Shown piece by piece: positions 61,155 to 64,000 of a stretch of 64,000 nucleotides of DNA (position 1 is its first letter; the number at the start of each line of letters is the position of its first letter). This DNA is from Paenibacillus sp. JJ-100 (GTDB taxonomy: Bacteria > Bacillota > Bacilli > Paenibacillales > Paenibacillaceae). Position numbers and translations under genes: made by a program. Under the pieces are notes generated by a model. It was not told where the DNA came from and did no database searches. It worked only from the letters and a program-made list of their open reading frames with translations. The DNA lies in the NCBI RefSeq assembly GCF_948329825.1, contig NZ_CAOJCM010000004.1, positions 1 through 64,000 of the forward strand, written 5' to 3'.

Positions 61155-62774
61155 ATGTACCGTGTTCTACTTGTGGACGATGAGGAAGATGTACGTGAGG
61201 GATTGGTTGTCGAAGTAGACTGGGAGGCACTGGATCTGCGCATCGTAGGTCTGGCCGAGAATGGCCGTGAGGCACTGGAGATGGCAGAGCGGGTAGAGCC
61301 GGATATCGTGATTACGGATATTAGCATGCCGTTTATGGATGGTTTGGAGCTGGCACGAAGATTAAGAGAGCGAAATCCGCTGGTGAAGTTGGTTATTTTA
61401 ACGGGATATGATGAATTCGATTACGCTCGGCAGGCTGTGTCACTTAGTGTGGATGAATATCTGTTGAAACCTTTCTCGGCAGCGCATCTTACCGAACTGC
61501 TTACCCGATTGCGAGCCCAGATGGAGGCAGAAATTACAGAACGTGAGGACGTACAGCAGTTACGTGAACACTATCGTACGAGCCTGCCTTTATTACAGGC
61601 TGATCTCATCGCAACGCTGTTGCATCGCCAGAAATCTTCAGCATATATATTAAGCCGGGCAAGCCAGTGTGGACTGGAACTGACCGGTAGACGTTATGGT
61701 GTATCGATCCTTACACTGCATGCGTCCGAAGACCCTGAATTAAAGCTATTTGCGGCGCTTAATATTGCAGCAGAAGTCTGGGCGGAGCATAAGGCAGGGC
61801 ATGCTTTCTTGCATCAGGAAACGGTTGTATTGCTCTATGTGGAACCCTTGGAATCGCTGGAAGGAACACAAGTGGAAGCAGAAAATCTACAGCAGCAGGC
61901 ACTGGAAAATGTGATTCGTAGCATCCGTCATTACTTGCGTGTGCCGGTAACGATAGGATCGAGTCGTCTTGTTGGGAGCCTTCCCGAGGTGAAGCATGCC
62001 TATGAGGATGCTCTACTGGCACTGGATTACCGACTTGTACCGGGAACAGATTCCCTGATCTACATTGCGGATGTGGAGCGACAGGCTGCAGGCAAGCTGC
62101 GATTCGATGAGTTGAAACAACAGACGTTAACCCGCTGCTTGAAAGCGGGAACGCAGACAGAGCTGGAGCAGGGGCTACAGATCATTTTCCGGGAAATTAC
62201 GGTGGAGCATGGGCGAAGTGATATTCAGCTCTACTTGATCGAAGTGTTAACCACGGTGTGGAAAGCGGCACAGGCTTCAGGGGAAGATATGGAGGATATA
62301 TTCGGTGCAGGATTCCAGCTGTATACGGATCTGTTCCGATTGCCGGGGTTGTCTGAGGCACAGCAGAAGGTGCGTGAAGTCTGCTTGCTTGTACAGCAAC
62401 GGATATCCAGCGGACGGCAGCATGTATACAAAGATATTGTGGAGCAGGCACTTGCGTTTACGAAGAAACATTATGCCGATCCAGATCTGTCCATTCAGAA
62501 AGTATGCGCACATCTACATATCAGCTCCGGTTATTTTTGCAGCATTTTCAAAAAAGAAGTCCAGCTCACCTTCCTGCAGTATCTGATGCAGATTCGAATG
62601 GACGAGGCAAGGGAACTGCTTCGCTCCACGGAGTTGAAGTCATTTGAGATTGCTGAGAAGGTGGGCTTTGCCGAGCCGAATTATTTTAGCTTTTGTTTTA
62701 AAAAGAATATTGGCGTTTCGCCTAAAGAGTATCGCAAACAGGCCGCTGCGGCTCGGAAAGGTTCCCTACCATGA
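61155..62774 (+). CDS. YesN-like response regulator with AraC output domain
   Basis: A 539-aa two-component regulator. The receiver domain (1-120) has acidic pocket DDEED, phospho-acceptor Asp55 in DIVITDISMPFMDG, and LKPFS with the conserved Lys. A ~300-residue middle region follows. The AraC DNA-binding end reads DLSIQKVCAHLHISSGYFCSIFKKE...ELKSFEIAEKVGFAEPNYFSFCFKKNIGVSPKEYRK. Such YesN-type regulators commonly control carbohydrate ABC importers and pectin/xylan genes in Paenibacillus. GGGAGGA lies before the ATG. It overlaps the kinase gene by four bases. Confidence 0.9.
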   Translation: MYRVLLVDDEEDVREGLVVEVDWEALDLRIVGLAENGREALEMAERVEPDIVITDISMPFMDGLELARRLRERNPLVKLVILTGYDEFDYARQAVSLSVDEYLLKPFSAAHLTELLTRLRAQMEAEITEREDVQQLREHYRTSLPLLQADLIATLLHRQKSSAYILSRASQCGLELTGRRYGVSILTLHASEDPELKLFAALNIAAEVWAEHKAGHAFLHQETVVLLYVEPLESLEGTQVEAENLQQQALENVIRSIRHYLRVPVTIGSSRLVGSLPEVKHAYEDALLALDYRLVPGTDSLIYIADVERQAAGKLRFDELKQQTLTRCLKAGTQTELEQGLQIIFREITVEHGRSDIQLYLIEVLTTVWKAAQASGEDMEDIFGAGFQLYTDLFRLPGLSEAQQKVREVCLLVQQRISSGRQHVYKDIVEQALAFTKKHYADPDLSIQKVCAHLHISSGYFCSIFKKEVQLTFLQYLMQIRMDEARELLRSTELKSFEIAEKVGFAEPNYFSFCFKKNIGVSPKEYRKQAAAARKGSLP

Positions 62775-64000
62775 GCTGGAGAACATTAACCGCACGCATG
62801 AAGTCCATCGCAGTTCAACTTGGTTTGTATGTACGTTCGTCCAAGGTCAGCAGCATTCGTTCTATTATTACTTGGTCTTTCTCCATCTTCATTGTGCTGG
62901 TACTCACCATTATGGCGGTACTGCTGCATGACAAATTCACCCAGGCTGCTGAGCGCAGTGCGGAACTGTCCACCAGACAGATCGTAGATCAGGTCAGTTA
63001 TAACCTGGAGGATTACGTACGGAGCATGTCCCATCTGTATCGTGCTATCGAGGAACATATGCTTCGGGACGGCACGTGGGAAGGAGAGCAGGTGGACAAA
63101 CAGCTGGACACGCTACTCAGCAGCCGGGACGACATTGTCTCTATTACGTTGCTCGACGCGAATGGACAGCTGCTCAAAAACAGGCCGGCTGCCGAATTGA
63201 AGCGAAGTGCTCATGTGACCCAGCAAGGGTGGTTTCAATCGGCTTTGCGTGTGCCCAATCATCTGAGCTTCTCCTTGCCTCATATTCAGAACATGTATGC
63301 AGGTCCTTATCAATGGGTTGTTTCAATGAGCAAAGGGATCACCATTATACAGCAGGGTCAGGAGAAACAGGCTATTTTGCTGGTCGATATCAATTTCAAG
63401 CAAATGGATGAACTCAGCAGGCGGGTTAGCCTGGGGCAGCGAGGTTACGTTTATATTATTGATGAGAGCGCTGGCAATATTGTGTACCATCCGCAGCAGC
63501 AGCTCATGTATATGGGGTTGAAAAAGGAAAATATCGAGCAGGCGCTGGTGGCCACAGGCAGTTATGAAGATGAGGCAGATGGGCAGAAAAGGCTGAATAC
63601 CGTGAAGTCGGTGGCGAATATCGGCTGGAAAATTGTCGGGGTAGCTTATCTGGATGAGATCATGACAACGCGTCAGGAAGTCAATGGATATCTAATCCGT
63701 GTGCTTGTCATTGTACTGGTACTGGTTATTGTTGTATCGTTGGTTCTCTCTTCAAGTCTGACACGTCCAATACGGTTAATGGAACGGAAGATGAAGGCGG
63801 TAGAACGAGGGGATTTTAACGTGGAGCTGCCGACAAAAGGACCGCTAGAGGTCGAGCGCCTGGCGCGCAGATTTAACCTGATGGTGAACAAAATTCGTAA
63901 CCTCATGGATGAGATTATTTACGAACAGGAGCAGAAACGCCGTCTTGAGCTGGAGGCACTGCAAGCTCAAATTAATCCCCATTTTCTCTACAATACACTT
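62771..64000 (+). CDS. YesM-like sensor histidine kinase (partial, runs off window)
   Basis: ATG 62771 overlaps the stop of the response regulator gene (ATGA). 410 codons are visible and the frame is still open at the last base. Helix 1 is at 31-52; the extracellular domain of about 250 residues is dCache-like. Helix 2 is near 304-325, then HAMP (LTRPIRLMERKMKAVERGDF). The visible end is EALQAQINPHFLYNTL, the H-box of the His_kinase (LytS/YesM) type, with the phospho-accepting His just before the edge. The ATP-binding domain lies outside the window. It forms a two-component system with the upstream regulator, probably sensing a sugar or oligosaccharide. Confidence 0.88.
   Translation, partial: MSWRTLTARMKSIAVQLGLYVRSSKVSSIRSIITWSFSIFIVLVLTIMAVLLHDKFTQAAERSAELSTRQIVDQVSYNLEDYVRSMSHLYRAIEEHMLRDGTWEGEQVDKQLDTLLSSRDDIVSITLLDANGQLLKNRPAAELKRSAHVTQQGWFQSALRVPNHLSFSLPHIQNMYAGPYQWVVSMSKGITIIQQGQEKQAILLVDINFKQMDELSRRVSLGQRGYVYIIDESAGNIVYHPQQQLMYMGLKKENIEQALVATGSYEDEADGQKRLNTVKSVANIGWKIVGVAYLDEIMTTRQEVNGYLIRVLVIVLVLVIVVSLVLSSSLTRPIRLMERKMKAVERGDFNVELPTKGPLEVERLARRFNLMVNKIRNLMDEIIYEQEQKRRLELEALQAQINPHFLYNTL

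Overview
The window looks like a chromosome segment of a Paenibacillus (Bacillota, endospore former). I infer this from the AGGAGG-type ribosome binding sites with frequent TTG/GTG starts, CotB/CotH-like spore coat genes, a secreted GH6-FN3-FN3-CBM3 cellulase, a PL11 rhamnogalacturonan lyase, LicT/RAT antitermination, YesMN-type two-component genes and a 193-bp MITE-like element. I could not run any search, so family names rest on motifs read by eye.

Left end (1-8.9 kb), visibly more AT-rich than the rest: a 41-aa membrane peptide, a decayed gene, then a compact same-strand cluster that I read as an undescribed or poorly described RiPP (ribosomally made, modified peptide) locus. It holds two different radical SAM/SPASM maturases, two paralogous Cys-containing precursor peptides of 56 and 58 aa ending in YTPxTTSWF, a stem-loop, a subtilisin-like protease with a C-terminal domain resembling acyl carrier proteins, an ABC exporter, and an ABC-2 type ATPase with two permeases. 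This is the most interesting part of the window.

9-29 kb: lipoproteins, a divergent galactokinase, a DUF2268 protease behind a MerR-type promoter, an MFS exporter, a hydroxyisobutyrate-dehydrogenase-like enzyme, a NERD protein, an ArsB-like transporter operon with a 45-aa leader peptide gene, a CotB-like/CotH-kinase divergent pair, a heterodimeric ABC exporter and a cytosolic 5'-nucleotidase-type phosphoesterase.

29-50.7 kb: a phnDCEE phosphonate-type importer interrupted by a MITE-like element, a large secreted multidomain protein, then a plant-polymer utilisation zone. That zone has the GH6 cellulase with a clear promoter and a cre-like site, a HAD phosphatase/LacI pair sharing a perfect operator, a PL11 lyase with a cre-like site, an AraC regulator, a licT-PTS pair with two RAT/terminator switches, a ChbG-like deacetylase and a GH4 glycosidase.

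50.8-64 kb: a PadR operon, a polar amino acid ABC importer, a DUF4190 protein, a chemoreceptor, several small proteins (one apparently starting at AUA), a cold-shock protein, and a response regulator with its sensor kinase, which runs off the right end.
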